The notes under the pieces are model-generated. The model did no database searches. It was not told the DNA's origin and saw nothing but the letters and a program-made list of their open reading frames with translations. A stretch of DNA of 64,000 nt. It comes from Paludibacteraceae bacterium. GTDB taxonomy: Bacteria; Bacteroidota; Bacteroidia; Bacteroidales; Paludibacteraceae. Shown here in pieces: positions 8,076 through 18,915 of this stretch. The DNA lies in NCBI GenBank assembly GCA_017467185.1, contig JAFTSS010000027.1, positions 1-64,000 of the forward strand, in the 5' to 3' direction. The position numbers and the translations under genes are program-made. Positions within the stretch are counted from its first letter, which is position 1, and each line of letters opens with the position of its first letter.

Positions 8076-8627
8076 TTATTTTATCATTTTCAAATAGCGA
8101 ATAATCTGTTCACCTAATTTGCCTATAAAGTTATAATCCATTCGAGGCATACCCGTTTTAGCATCTACTGGATGAGGGGGCATTTCCATTACAAAATCGT
8201 ACAATTCATTATCTACCCTACTTTTACCACAACGGAAATTGCTTTTCGATTGTAATAATATATATTTTAGAGGCAAACAATCATTTTCCGTCATGTCCAT
8301 TACCACATCAAATTGTGTTTTTAATGGTTGAGTAAACTCCTCTTTCGGGCGTTGCAACCAATTCACTTGACTGCGGTCTATAACTATATAATTATCAAGC
8401 GTTGCTGTTTCAGCCTTCTTTTTGTCGACATAACAACATGCAACAACTTTCTTACCTTCAGTTTGTAATAACTTTATAAAATCGCGAGCTTCTTGATTTT
8501 TTTCTTGCAAATCACTTTCGAATAATACCAATACTGTACGGATATTATCCCATGAGAGATAGTGCGATGCACGAGATGTGTGTTTCACCGCTCTATCAAA
8601 AAAATATTGTCTTATTCGTTTTAGCAT
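8076..8627 (-). CDS. DUF6913 family protein
   Basis: A 183-residue, probably cytoplasmic protein without signal peptide or membrane segments. It resembles the DUF6913 family of Bacteroidota by the order of blocks NIRTVLVLFES near residue 28, FDVVMDMTENDCLPLKYI near 105, KSNFRCGKSR near 128 and YDFVMEM near 142. No catalytic motif is evident and no function is established. A promoter or operon partner is not clear, because both flanks are repeat-rich. Confidence 0.65.
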   Translation of the reverse strand: MLKRIRQYFFDRAVKHTSRASHYLSWDNIRTVLVLFESDLQEKNQEARDFIKLLQTEGKKVVACCYVDKKKAETATLDNYIVIDRSQVNWLQRPKEEFTQPLKTQFDVVMDMTENDCLPLKYILLQSKSNFRCGKSRVDNELYDFVMEMPPHPVDAKTGMPRMDYNFIGKLGEQIIRYLKMIK

Positions 8628-8756
8628 GACTTCATTTGTAGATATAAACGCAAATTACCATTAATTATTCATTAATTTTATATCATAAAAATTTATGTTT
8701 AATTTACGAAAATTTATGTTCAATGAAATATTTATGTTATTTTGTTATTTTGTCAC

Positions 8757-10802
<2,046 letters not shown>

Positions 10803-10909
10803 TTAAAAATCCAAATAAACATAATATTTCAAACATACAAAGATAAATAAAATTTTATAAATTCACAAATATTTGCATCAAAACAATTGGTTTTATCAAT
10901 TTATTTAGT

Positions 10910-10917
10910 TACCTTTG
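10910..10917 (+). promoter_or_regulatory. Promoter -7 box for the AMP nucleosidase gene
   Basis: TACCTTTG matches the Bacteroidota TAnnTTTG box. A transcript starting about 6 nt downstream would have a leader of about 115 nt before the ATG at 11039. The -33 element is weak (TTGG). Confidence 0.55.
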
Positions 10918-10932
10918 CAAAAAATAAGCAAA

Positions 10933-11033
10933 GGGGACTTCTATAAATCCCCCATTTTATGATTTTTTTTAAACATCAATAATTCTTGTATAAAATTCAA
11001 ATTTTATTTACAAGGCAATTTATAGAAATCCCC
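10933..11033 (+). promoter_or_regulatory. Structured 5' leader of the AMP nucleosidase gene, possible attenuator
   Basis: GGGGACTTCTATAAAT (10933-10948) can pair over a long distance with ATTTATAGAAATCCCC (11018-11033), with one mismatch, ending 5 nt before the start codon. Alternatively its GGGG can pair locally with CCCC at 10949, followed by a T8 run at 10963-10970. The two pairings exclude each other, which suggests cis-regulation. No known riboswitch class was recognised. Confidence 0.45.
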
Positions 11034-11038
11034 TGAAT

Positions 11039-11812
11039 ATGAAAACAAAAAACGAAATAGTTGAAAACTGGTTAGTTCGCTACACCAAACGCAAACTTGA
11101 GGACTTCACACCATACATATTACTCACAAATTTCAACAACTATGTTGAATTATTTGCCCAACAGTTCGGAGTCGAAGTCTTAGGTCGCGACGGAAATATG
11201 CTCTCTGCCAGCGCCAATGGCATCACTATTATCAATTTCGGCATGGGTTCGCCCAACGCTGCTCTCATCATGGATCTTCTCAGCGCAATACACCCAAAGG
11301 CAGTCCTATTTCTAGGCAAATGCGGAGGCTTGAAAAACAAAAACAAGGTAGGCGATTACATCCTTCCAAGTGCAGCCATTCGTGGCGAAGGTACATCGAA
11401 CGACTATTTTCCACCCGAAGTACCCGCTTTACCCGCATTCAACATGCAACGCGCCGTCAGTTCCAATATTCGCGACTTCGGCAAAGACTATTGGACAGGC
11501 ACCGTATATACCACCAACCGCCGTGTGTGGGAGCACGACGACGAATTCAAAAGCCACCTCAAAATAGTGCGTAGCATAGCCATCGACATGGAAACTGCCA
11601 CACTCTTCACCGTGGGCTTTCACAACGCAATACCCACAGGCGCACTCCTTCTCGTGAGCGACATGCCAATGCACCCCGAAGGCGTTAAAACCGAAGAATC
11701 CGACAAAAAAGTAACACAATCATTCGTTGACGAACACCTCACCATCGGCATCAAAGCCCTCTCAAGCTTACAAAACAACTCACGCACAATCAAACACCTT
11801 CGTTACGAATAA
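11039..11812 (+). CDS. amn: AMP nucleosidase (short Bacteroidota type)
   Basis: The 257-residue protein matches the short AMP nucleosidases of Bacteroidota, which hydrolyse AMP to adenine and ribose 5-phosphate. It is a cytoplasmic member of the nucleoside phosphorylase superfamily and lacks the extra N-terminal domain of the roughly 480-residue enterobacterial enzyme. Visible family blocks are INFGMGSPNAALIMDLL near residue 62, LFLGKCGGLKNK near 92, RGEGTSNDYFPPEVPALP near 120 and the nucleotide-binding AIDMETATLFTVGF near 181. The long leader with alternative pairings suggests regulated expression. Confidence 0.9.
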   Translation: MKTKNEIVENWLVRYTKRKLEDFTPYILLTNFNNYVELFAQQFGVEVLGRDGNMLSASANGITIINFGMGSPNAALIMDLLSAIHPKAVLFLGKCGGLKNKNKVGDYILPSAAIRGEGTSNDYFPPEVPALPAFNMQRAVSSNIRDFGKDYWTGTVYTTNRRVWEHDDEFKSHLKIVRSIAIDMETATLFTVGFHNAIPTGALLLVSDMPMHPEGVKTEESDKKVTQSFVDEHLTIGIKALSSLQNNSRTIKHLRYE

Positions 11813-11815
11813 TAT

Positions 11816-11902
11816 CTAAAGTTGAAAATTGAAAGTTGAAAGTTGAAATTTGCTATTCAGCATAAACTTTCAAATTTCAAATTTTAAATTTCAAATTATA
11901 TT
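11816..11902. repeat. GTTGAAA heptamer array with inverted partner
   Basis: Four GTTGAAA-like units are followed by TTTCAAA-type units on the same strand, filling the gap between the AMP nucleosidase and holA genes and able to form a long hairpin. An upstream in-frame extension of holA would consist of this repeat, so the start at 11904 is preferred. Confidence 0.75.
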
Positions 11903-11903
11903 T

Positions 11904-12926
11904 ATGGCTAAACAACCTGGCATAACATATCAACAGATAATCAACCAGATGAAATCGGGCGATTGGAAACCCATCTATTTCTTGATGGGCGAAGAAGATT
12001 ATTACATCGACCTTATAGCCGACTACATCGAAAAAAATCTACTCACCGAAGACGAAAAAGAGTTCAACATGACTCTTTTATATGGTAAAGACACCACTTG
12101 CGACGAAATCATCATGGCAGCACGTCGCTACCCTATGATGAGCCAATACCAACTCATCATGGTGCGCGAAGCCCAAAATATCAAAAACTTCGACAACCTC
12201 AGTGCCTACCTCAAACAACCCCTTGCATCGAGCATCATCGTGCTTTGCTACAAACACGGCTCTATTGATGGGCGCAAAAAGGTATTCAAAGACATAGCCG
12301 CATCAGGCATCCTATTCGAATCTAAACGCAAATACGACAACGAAATACCTTCGTGGATTACAGCCTACGTGCGCGAACATAATGCCGACATCGAGCCAAA
12401 AGCTGCAAATCTGCTTGCCGAATTTCTCGGTACTCAACTCAGCAAAGTCGTGAACGAAGTTGACAAACTACTCATTCTACTCAATAACAGCGAAACTCGT
12501 CGTATCGACTCCGCTATGGTCGAACGCAACATCGGCATCTCGAAAGACTACAACAATTTCGAACTTGTCAAAGCACTTGGCGACCGCGACATACTCAAAA
12601 TCAATCGCATCATCGACCACTTTGCCAAAGACCCAAAAAACAATCCAATAGTAGTAACAACAACCGTAGTATTCAACTTCTTTTCCAACCTGCTACTCTA
12701 TCATTCACTAAAAGATAAATCACAAGCCAACGTTGCTGCCGAACTCAAAATCAACCCATACTTCGTCAAGGATTATCAACATGCAGCAACCATTTACAAC
12801 TCCGCTCGTACACTTTACGCAATCGGACTCATCCGTGAACTCGACGTGCGAAGTAAAGGTTTTGGCGACACAAACACCTCTCCTCGCGACCTGCTCCGCG
12901 AAATAATGTTCAAAATTACACACTAA
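11904..12926 (+). CDS. holA: DNA polymerase III delta subunit
   Basis: HolA is the delta subunit of the clamp-loader complex, which opens the sliding clamp during replication. About 340 residues is normal. Family features are the N-terminal WKPIYFLMGEEDYYIDLIADYI near residue 20, LIMVREAQNI near 80, SSIIVLCYKHGSIDGRKKVFK near 100 and the collar-domain helices at the C-terminus. The start MAKQPG at 11904 is chosen because the upstream open frame is translated repeat sequence. Confidence 0.9.
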   Translation: MAKQPGITYQQIINQMKSGDWKPIYFLMGEEDYYIDLIADYIEKNLLTEDEKEFNMTLLYGKDTTCDEIIMAARRYPMMSQYQLIMVREAQNIKNFDNLSAYLKQPLASSIIVLCYKHGSIDGRKKVFKDIAASGILFESKRKYDNEIPSWITAYVREHNADIEPKAANLLAEFLGTQLSKVVNEVDKLLILLNNSETRRIDSAMVERNIGISKDYNNFELVKALGDRDILKINRIIDHFAKDPKNNPIVVTTTVVFNFFSNLLLYHSLKDKSQANVAAELKINPYFVKDYQHAATIYNSARTLYAIGLIRELDVRSKGFGDTNTSPRDLLREIMFKITH

Positions 12927-13015
12927 ATCTATTTTTTAGACAGAATGACATAAAGACAAATTTATTTTATTATAACGTATACTTCGCTAAAACTAAGTTT
13001 TATCTCAGCAAAAAA

Positions 13016-13426
13016 ATGACAAATTATAATACCCAAATAATAGATATAGAAAAACTAATAAAAACAATTATAGATGCAGCATATAGAGTAAGAGATAATT
13101 TTCTGCCAGGCTATTTAGAATCTATATATGAAATTGCATTAATAGTTGAATTAGAATACTTAGGATTAAAGGTTGAATCACAAAAGCCTTTAACCGTAAC
13201 CTACAAAAATAGAACAATTGGCGAATTTAAACTAGATTTATTAGTTGAAAATAGTGTTGTTGTTGAAATAAAATCTGTTACACAAATAATTCCAGCCCAC
13301 GAAATGCAATTAGTAAATTATCTAAACATCACCAATATAAATAATGGTCTTTTAATCAATTTTGGCAACATAGAAAAATTAGAAATCAAAAGAAAATACC
13401 GATTATATAAACCAAAACAAATATAA
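13016..13426 (+). CDS. GxxExxY protein, PD-(D/E)XK nuclease fold
   Basis: This 136-residue protein carries the name-giving motif as GYLESIYE near residue 34, and the PD-(D/E)XK-like core FKLDLLVENSVVVEIKSV near 73-90 with D75 and ExK. The family is common in Bacteroidota and archaea; a nuclease fold is established, biological function is not. It is flanked on both sides by dispersed repeat words (GACAGAATGACATAAAGAC upstream, the inverted type downstream), so it sits like a cassette between holA and the dehydrogenase gene. Its codon use is more AT-rich than both neighbours. Confidence 0.8.
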   Translation: MTNYNTQIIDIEKLIKTIIDAAYRVRDNFLPGYLESIYEIALIVELEYLGLKVESQKPLTVTYKNRTIGEFKLDLLVENSVVVEIKSVTQIIPAHEMQLVNYLNITNINNGLLINFGNIEKLEIKRKYRLYKPKQI

Positions 13427-13535
13427 TCAAACGCCGAAAGGTCTGTCATTCTTTTACCGAGATACACCATAGGTGTAGCAAGGTATATGTAAAGAAAAAA
13501 TATGTTCTTATGTCATTATGTCTAAAAAACAAAAA
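13427..13535. repeat. Dispersed repeat words
   Basis: The gap carries CGCCGAAAGGTCTGTCATTC and the word ATGTCATTATGTCTAAAA. Both recur at 37631-37830 and in part at 42090 and 51890, usually just upstream of genes. Confidence 0.5.
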
Positions 13536-13546
13536 TAATTAAAATT

Positions 13547-14500
13547 ATGAATATTCTTTTAACAACCAAACTTCCTATCGAAGGCTTCACTACTATCAGT
13601 GAGCATAACATCATTATGCCTGAAGCCCCTAAATTCACTCCAGAAGAACTAATCACACGTTTGGCTGATGCCGACATACTACTCTCAACATTCGACTATA
13701 AAATCACAGCCGAAATGATTGCAGCAGCTCCTAACCTCAAGTTAATCACCAACTTTGGCGTAGGCTTCAACAACGTAGATATCGCAGCAGCTCGCGACCG
13801 TGGCATCCCCGTAACTAACACACCAGGACCTGTCATCGAACCAACAGCCGAACATGCCTTTACACTCATGCTCGCCATCTGCCACCGCACTGCCGAACTC
13901 GACCGCCGTATGCGCCAACCTAATTCCGACATCGAATTTGGCGTAATGAACAATCTCGGCATCGCCATCTATGGCAAAACGCTTGGTATCATCGGTATGG
14001 GCAACATCGGACAATCTATCGCAGGTCGTGCCGTAGCATGCGGTATGAAAATTATCTACAACAACCGCCGTCGCCTACCGGAAGAGATTGAACAACGCTA
14101 CAACGCACAATACGTTGACCTCGAAACCCTGTTGCGCACTTCCGATTTCGTCTCTCTCAATCTCCCTTACACACCTGACTCTCATCATATTATCAACGAA
14201 GATACACTCTCTATGATGAAACAAGGCGCAGTACTCATCAACACTGCCCGCGGAGCTCACATCGACGAAGCAGCCCTCGTTCGCCACCTCCGTAGCGGAC
14301 ATCTTTATGGAGCAGCTCTCGACGTTTACGAATTCGAGCCAAAAGTAACACCCGAACTCCTCGAACTCGACAACGTAGTGCTCTCACCTCACATCGGCAC
14401 AGGCACCATCGACGGCCGCATTGCCATGTGTCACTGCTGCTCAGACAACATCAACTGGTTCCTCAACGGCGAACATCACAAAATGAACCGTGTAAACTAA
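13547..14500 (+). CDS. D-isomer-specific 2-hydroxyacid dehydrogenase
   Basis: A 317-residue NAD(P)-dependent dehydrogenase of the D-2-hydroxyacid family, reducing 2-keto acids such as glyoxylate or hydroxypyruvate. The Rossmann motif GIIGMGNIGQ lies near residue 147, the substrate-binding arginine in NTARGAHID near 227, the catalytic glutamate in DVYEFEP near 256 and the catalytic histidine in SPHIGTGT near 279. The exact substrate cannot be told from sequence. A strong terminator follows at 14521. Confidence 0.85.
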   Translation: MNILLTTKLPIEGFTTISEHNIIMPEAPKFTPEELITRLADADILLSTFDYKITAEMIAAAPNLKLITNFGVGFNNVDIAAARDRGIPVTNTPGPVIEPTAEHAFTLMLAICHRTAELDRRMRQPNSDIEFGVMNNLGIAIYGKTLGIIGMGNIGQSIAGRAVACGMKIIYNNRRRLPEEIEQRYNAQYVDLETLLRTSDFVSLNLPYTPDSHHIINEDTLSMMKQGAVLINTARGAHIDEAALVRHLRSGHLYGAALDVYEFEPKVTPELLELDNVVLSPHIGTGTIDGRIAMCHCCSDNINWFLNGEHHKMNRVN

Positions 14501-14520
14501 TTCCCCATAAAACAATACCA

Positions 14521-14557
14521 AACCCCGCCTATTTCAACTATAAATAAGCGGGGTTTA
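14521..14557 (+). terminator. Intrinsic terminator after the dehydrogenase gene
   Basis: AACCCCGC (14521-14528) pairs with GCGGGGTT (14548-14555); the stem extends with CTATT/AATAA and a T-rich tail follows. Confidence 0.8.
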
Positions 14558-14589
14558 TTATATTTCACTAATAAACAAGATTTTACAAC

Positions 14590-14840
14590 TTAAAATGCAA
14601 ATAAGTCATCCATAGTAAGTTGAATATGAATATTATTTGTCCATTGCTTACGTTTCAAACCATAAGATGTTATCATCAATAATGATACTCCTTTTTTTGT
14701 TTTGGTAATTCGCTGAAATATAGATAACTTTTCTCTTAAGACCCTATCATACGCTTCTGAAATCTCATATTCACTTTAACTATATTTAATCTCACACAAG
14801 TTAATTGTTCTATCGTCTCTATCTATCAACATATCTATTA
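14590..14840 (-). pseudogene. C-terminal remnant of an ATPase with PD-(D/E)XK-like end
   Basis: The minus strand translates to about 82 residues, including LIDRDDRTINLCEIKYS, an in-frame TAA, then SEYEISEAYDRVLREK and a C-terminus ending TMDDLFAF. This resembles the C-terminal nuclease-like domain of Bacteroidota AAA ATPases, in which the EIKYSK motif is conserved. The internal stop and the missing N-terminal ATPase part show a broken gene. Two intact ATPase genes of a related type lie at 26320 and 33335. Confidence 0.65.
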
Positions 14841-14924
14841 ACATAATTATTGTTTCTAATTAAAGTTTGTGCAAAATTACAGATAGTTTACCAAATGTAG
14901 GTAAAAAATATAAGATTTGGTAAA

Positions 14925-15617
14925 CTATCGTGATTTATTTTTTTCTGATTTATCTTTTGAATCAGACTGCTTACTATGAATAAAAGAAGATAATATTACA
15001 TTTTGATTTTCATTGATAATACCATATATTTGATCTAATAAATCTTCATCTAACTCACCAAAAATTTCTTCACATTGTAATTTTGTTTCTTCTTGTAATG
15101 CTGGAGTTATAGATGATGATATAGTTTGTAGACTTTTGGTTACTGCAATACTATCGTCAGCATATCCCAAGGCTGCAATAAAATCGGGAATGATATCCGC
15201 TGGCAAAATGAAATAAGCCAAAGGAGCCATAATGAACATTTTATCTTGAAGTGGAGTTTGAGGCGATTTTAGTACATTATACAATAAAATTGCCGGATAA
15301 ATTATTATACCACCTGCTTTTTTAGCTACACTTGCAATTTTTTCATCCATTTGGCTATCAGAATACCATTGCTTAAGTTTCTCACTATTATCGGTGAGAT
15401 ATTGAACAACTTGTTCTTGTAGTTGATCGAACTTTGTAGTCCAATCAGTCTTAGTTTGAGAATTAACATCACACTGCTCAAACAATATTTCTTCTTGTAT
15501 GATTTCTTCTTTTGTTGCCATGGTATTTTTCATAGCATCAATAGTGGATGTTACAGATTCCACTGACTCTGAAGCTAAATTTTTAGCTTTTTCTGATAAT
15601 GATTGAAAAAAACTCAT
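14925..15617 (-). CDS. YkvA/DUF1232 domain protein
   Basis: A 230-residue protein with a DUF1232 (YkvA) domain at about residues 120-165: FIMAPLAYFILPADIIPDFI followed by GYADD is diagnostic. One or two hydrophobic segments in this part suggest membrane association. The N-terminal 90 residues are polar and helical; the C-terminus is lysine-rich. The function of DUF1232 is unknown. It is the last gene of a minus-strand run of short-spaced genes, 12 nt after its neighbour. Confidence 0.8.
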   Translation of the reverse strand: MSFFQSLSEKAKNLASESVESVTSTIDAMKNTMATKEEIIQEEILFEQCDVNSQTKTDWTTKFDQLQEQVVQYLTDNSEKLKQWYSDSQMDEKIASVAKKAGGIIIYPAILLYNVLKSPQTPLQDKMFIMAPLAYFILPADIIPDFIAALGYADDSIAVTKSLQTISSSITPALQEETKLQCEEIFGELDEDLLDQIYGIINENQNVILSSFIHSKQSDSKDKSEKNKSR

Positions 15618-15629
15618 AAATTATTATGT

Positions 15630-16424
15630 TTAAAATATTTGACCAAATTTTTTCATAAAATAATCATAAATAAAAGCAATTACAAAAAGCAAAATCAAAC
15701 CACCCAGAGTAGTAATAACTAATTTTGCTTTATCAGCAAATCGTTTGAATTGAACGCCAAAAACCACATCTCGCAATAATATATTGTTTGGGTATTCTGC
15801 CTTAGCTTGCAATATTACTCTATCTCTTATAGTATTAAAATTATATTTATTCGAATTTGCATAAAAGAATAATAATAATTCACTCATTTCACCTGGAGTT
15901 TGTGGATTGACTTGCTCTAAAAAGTTATCAAGATCAGAAGCAGCTGCATCATATTTTTTCTCCTCTTTAAGATTTGTTTTTTCTTTTACCAAACCAAAGC
16001 CAGCCAATCGTTGTCTTATTTTTTGAGTGCGATAACTTGGCAATGTTGCATAATATTCATCCTCTGCCTTATCCCTTATTTTAACAAGAGCATTATATTC
16101 ACGTTTAAAACCATTGACAAAAGTTTTGCCTTTCTTTTTTTCTTGTGTAATATAACTATTTATATTACTTTCAAGTTCGAAAAGTAGTTTGTCATACGTA
16201 ATATTGAAAACTTTAGATAATAAGCGAATATTAGATTTAACTTTCCATGTGATACCACCATTTTCAACCACAAAGGAGAGGTATTCTTCCATAATCACTG
16301 CAAGCAAAGTGGTTTTATTTATTTTATCTTGTTCTGCTTGATAAATAATAAAATTCAACTCTTTACGTGTAAATTTGCCATCATTCAATAATCCGCAAAT
16401 CAAGTCATTTACATTCTTTTTCAT
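15630..16424 (-). CDS. Protein of unknown function with C-terminal membrane anchor
   Basis: Not recognised. The 264 residues are mostly charged and helical, with a single hydrophobic segment near residues 236-257 (TTLGGLILLFVIAFIYDYF) that would anchor the protein with its bulk in the cytoplasm. A lysine-rich helical stretch covers residues 95-165. The start overlaps the end of the upstream metallopeptidase gene by 20 nt, so the two are probably co-transcribed and translationally coupled. Together with the DUF1232 gene it forms the distal end of the channel cluster. Confidence 0.6.
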   Translation of the reverse strand: MKKNVNDLICGLLNDGKFTRKELNFIIYQAEQDKINKTTLLAVIMEEYLSFVVENGGITWKVKSNIRLLSKVFNITYDKLLFELESNINSYITQEKKKGKTFVNGFKREYNALVKIRDKAEDEYYATLPSYRTQKIRQRLAGFGLVKEKTNLKEEKKYDAAASDLDNFLEQVNPQTPGEMSELLLFFYANSNKYNFNTIRDRVILQAKAEYPNNILLRDVVFGVQFKRFADKAKLVITTLGGLILLFVIAFIYDYFMKKFGQIF

Positions 16425-17148
16425 TAGTTTCTTCGCTTAATATTTCTTTTACAAAAGATAAACAATTTTGGAGTTCTGAGAATTGTGTGTATTCATTGTT
16501 TTTATGGGCATTGTAGTAGCCACAGCTGATGTTGCAAACAGGGATTTTTAGTCCTCGCATCTTTAGTGCTACGACATCTGTTTTACCACCGCTTACTAGT
16601 TGGTAATCGAATTTATCTAAGATAGTTTGAGGAATGAACTTGTCGTCGCAAAGTGGAATATCGCCTTTACCAATAGCTACTACATCGTGTGCTCCTTTAC
16701 GGTCGCACTCAAGAATGTATTTAACATTGTTGAAAAAAGACAAGTCACAAGAATTAGCTCCACGACAACCTGCTATTATACCAAGTTTTTCTTCTTGCAC
16801 AAACAGAGCAACTTTCAAAATAGGTTCACTTCGCAATAGATTTATGACAATCCATAAGCCATTCTTGTCATCAGCTCCACAACCTACACGATTCCACATT
16901 TCATCAACTGCATAGATGGTGTCATTGTCTATGACAATTTCTCGTTTGCATGGAGTGTGGATTTCATCTAAATGCGCCGCAATGCAAGGATAAATGTCAG
17001 CCTGACCTTTAGTTATGAAAAGATTGCCTATTGCATCAGTCTCTATTTGGATTTGTATATCTTTCAAACAATCAAGTAGAAAAGACTTTATTTTATCTTC
17101 TCTGCCTGATTTAGATGTTATTTTGTACAATTCCGTTAATAGTTGCAT
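16405..17148 (-). CDS. M20/M42-like metallopeptidase
   Basis: A 247-residue, short zinc-peptidase-like protein. The expected metal ligands can be followed: AAHLDEI near residue 61, GCGADDKNG near 91, the glutamate pair in FVQEEKLG near 116, LECDRKG near 142 and a C-terminal histidine in YNAHKNNEY near 214. The length fits a catalytic domain without the dimerisation domain of full M20 enzymes. A cytoplasmic aminopeptidase or amidohydrolase role is inferred. It begins 6 nt after the stop of an ion-channel gene and overlaps the next gene, so it belongs to that operon. Confidence 0.7.
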   Translation of the reverse strand: MQLLTELYKITSKSGREDKIKSFLLDCLKDIQIQIETDAIGNLFITKGQADIYPCIAAHLDEIHTPCKREIVIDNDTIYAVDEMWNRVGCGADDKNGLWIVINLLRSEPILKVALFVQEEKLGIIAGCRGANSCDLSFFNNVKYILECDRKGAHDVVAIGKGDIPLCDDKFIPQTILDKFDYQLVSGGKTDVVALKMRGLKIPVCNISCGYYNAHKNNEYTQFSELQNCLSFVKEILSEETNEKECK

Positions 17149-17154
17149 ATAAAT

Positions 17155-18864
17155 TTAGTTTACATAATCACTCATACCGAAATCTTTACCTTTTTGTCGT
17201 TCTAACATTTCTGGAGGTAATTGTTTTTTTACTTCAGGTTCAAAAGCATAATTAAATACTTCTGCTAATGTTTTAATAAAATTCAAAAACGTATTATTAA
17301 ACACATACACAAAACATTCAATGCGTAAAGTAAATACATTTTCGGCATTAATAAATTGCGCTATATTTGTTTTAGGATCAATAGCATACCATTCATTTTT
17401 GTCGAGATATAGGTTGAATTTTTCTGCCATTTTTGTTTCCATTTCTTTATACATTTTATCAAATGTAGCATAATCTACAATACGCGCTTTAGGGTCGTTA
17501 TAGCTATCATCATGTTTGTTTGTGTTATAACAAAAATGTAATTGTGTTTTTCTATCTCTCAATCCAGTTGCTCCTAAAATCGGAATTACCCAACTACCTT
17601 TTCGAGCAGACAAACGATTGATATCATCCAAAAATTGACGCATATTAGGACAATCATCAACATTTGTGATATTATAATATGTAACAGGATTATCGGGATC
17701 TGTTTCAGTTTCTTTAGCAACAAAATTAAATCCTCCAAGTTTAGCAATATGATAACCCAACCAACTTGACATAGGTTCTGTATATCCAGATGTACTGACA
17801 ATCGTAACTTTTGAACCTCTGTCAATACAACAACCATAAGGTGTATTTCTACAATAATTTATGACCACCAAATGGTTAGTAGGATTTTCTTTGGGATTAA
17901 CAGCTTCAGCTAAATTGTATAAATGCAAACAATCTGAATATTTAATTGCCTTGATAATATCTTCTTCTGATATAAATTTGCGTGTGACAATAGTTTGCAA
18001 TGATTTATAACGAGGAACATAAAAAAGATTTGTGTGCTGTTGGTCTTTTTCAAACTTAAAAGAATGTACAATCCGAGAAATATTCTCTTTCAACTCTGCT
18101 TCTTGAGCATCTTCAGCCATTACATCAGAGAATGCCGAACCGATGAGACCGGCAGGTACGGCGAAAATAGCAATACCAAGAATACCAATAATAGTAGCAA
18201 TTAAACGACCGACGAAAGTGATAGGAGGAGTATCGGCAAAGTTTCCTGGGTCGCCAATATACTGTGCAAAAGCCCAAACTACTGAAATCCAACCATTGTC
18301 ATAGACCTCAGGTTGCGCCTCGTGTTCAACAAAGAATAGAACAAATGAGAGTATTAGTGTAATGATTGTTAAAAATTGGAGTGATACCACCATTTCGTCT
18401 TTCTTTGAACTAATTGCACGCGATAAAACATTAAACGCCTTCATATAGCGGAAGATACGCAAAAGTCGAGCTATACGGAATGCTTTTAATGCGGCATAAG
18501 GCATTGGCATAAAGAAATTGAGATAGAAAGGATAGGTAGAGATAATATCTATCAATCCGTAGAAAGAACAACAATATCGAACACGACCTTTAAAACCTTT
18601 GTATTTTTCATCACTTATATCAGCACACCAAATACGCAAAGTCACCTCGATAGTGAAAAATATAGTGGTCAATATATCTACAAAATGTAATATTTTACCA
18701 TATTGTAATACGATAACATCATAAGTAGAGAGAAAGACCTCAACTGTTGATAATACAATAAATCCTATGATAACATAATCGACATAATTATGCCACTGTT
18801 TAGTGCGAAGATTATCGTCAAATACTCGCGCTAATTCAAGTTTTAGTTTTTTAAGTGCATTCAT
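17155..18864 (-). CDS. Voltage-gated-type ion channel with large C-terminal domain, paralog 1
   Basis: The first 250 of 569 residues form a six-helix ion-transport domain. An S4-like segment (KAFRIARLLRIFRYMKAF) near residue 128 carries regularly spaced arginines; S5 follows near 160 and S6 near 225 (IATIIGILGIAIFAVPAGLIGSAF). The pore loop reads FAQYIGDPGNF instead of the potassium-channel TVGYGD. The 300-residue cytoplasmic C-terminus was not recognised. The N-terminal half is nearly identical in DNA and protein to the paralog at 23004-24728, while the C-terminal halves have diverged. The start MNALKKLKLELARVF aligns with that of the paralog. Confidence 0.8.
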   Translation of the reverse strand: MNALKKLKLELARVFDDNLRTKQWHNYVDYVIIGFIVLSTVEVFLSTYDVIVLQYGKILHFVDILTTIFFTIEVTLRIWCADISDEKYKGFKGRVRYCCSFYGLIDIISTYPFYLNFFMPMPYAALKAFRIARLLRIFRYMKAFNVLSRAISSKKDEMVVSLQFLTIITLILSFVLFFVEHEAQPEVYDNGWISVVWAFAQYIGDPGNFADTPPITFVGRLIATIIGILGIAIFAVPAGLIGSAFSDVMAEDAQEAELKENISRIVHSFKFEKDQQHTNLFYVPRYKSLQTIVTRKFISEEDIIKAIKYSDCLHLYNLAEAVNPKENPTNHLVVINYCRNTPYGCCIDRGSKVTIVSTSGYTEPMSSWLGYHIAKLGGFNFVAKETETDPDNPVTYYNITNVDDCPNMRQFLDDINRLSARKGSWVIPILGATGLRDRKTQLHFCYNTNKHDDSYNDPKARIVDYATFDKMYKEMETKMAEKFNLYLDKNEWYAIDPKTNIAQFINAENVFTLRIECFVYVFNNTFLNFIKTLAEVFNYAFEPEVKKQLPPEMLERQKGKDFGMSDYVN

Positions 18865-18915
18865 TTCTTAAATTTTCAAATAAACTTATTTTCTCTTACT
18901 ATTCAATAAAAAAAC

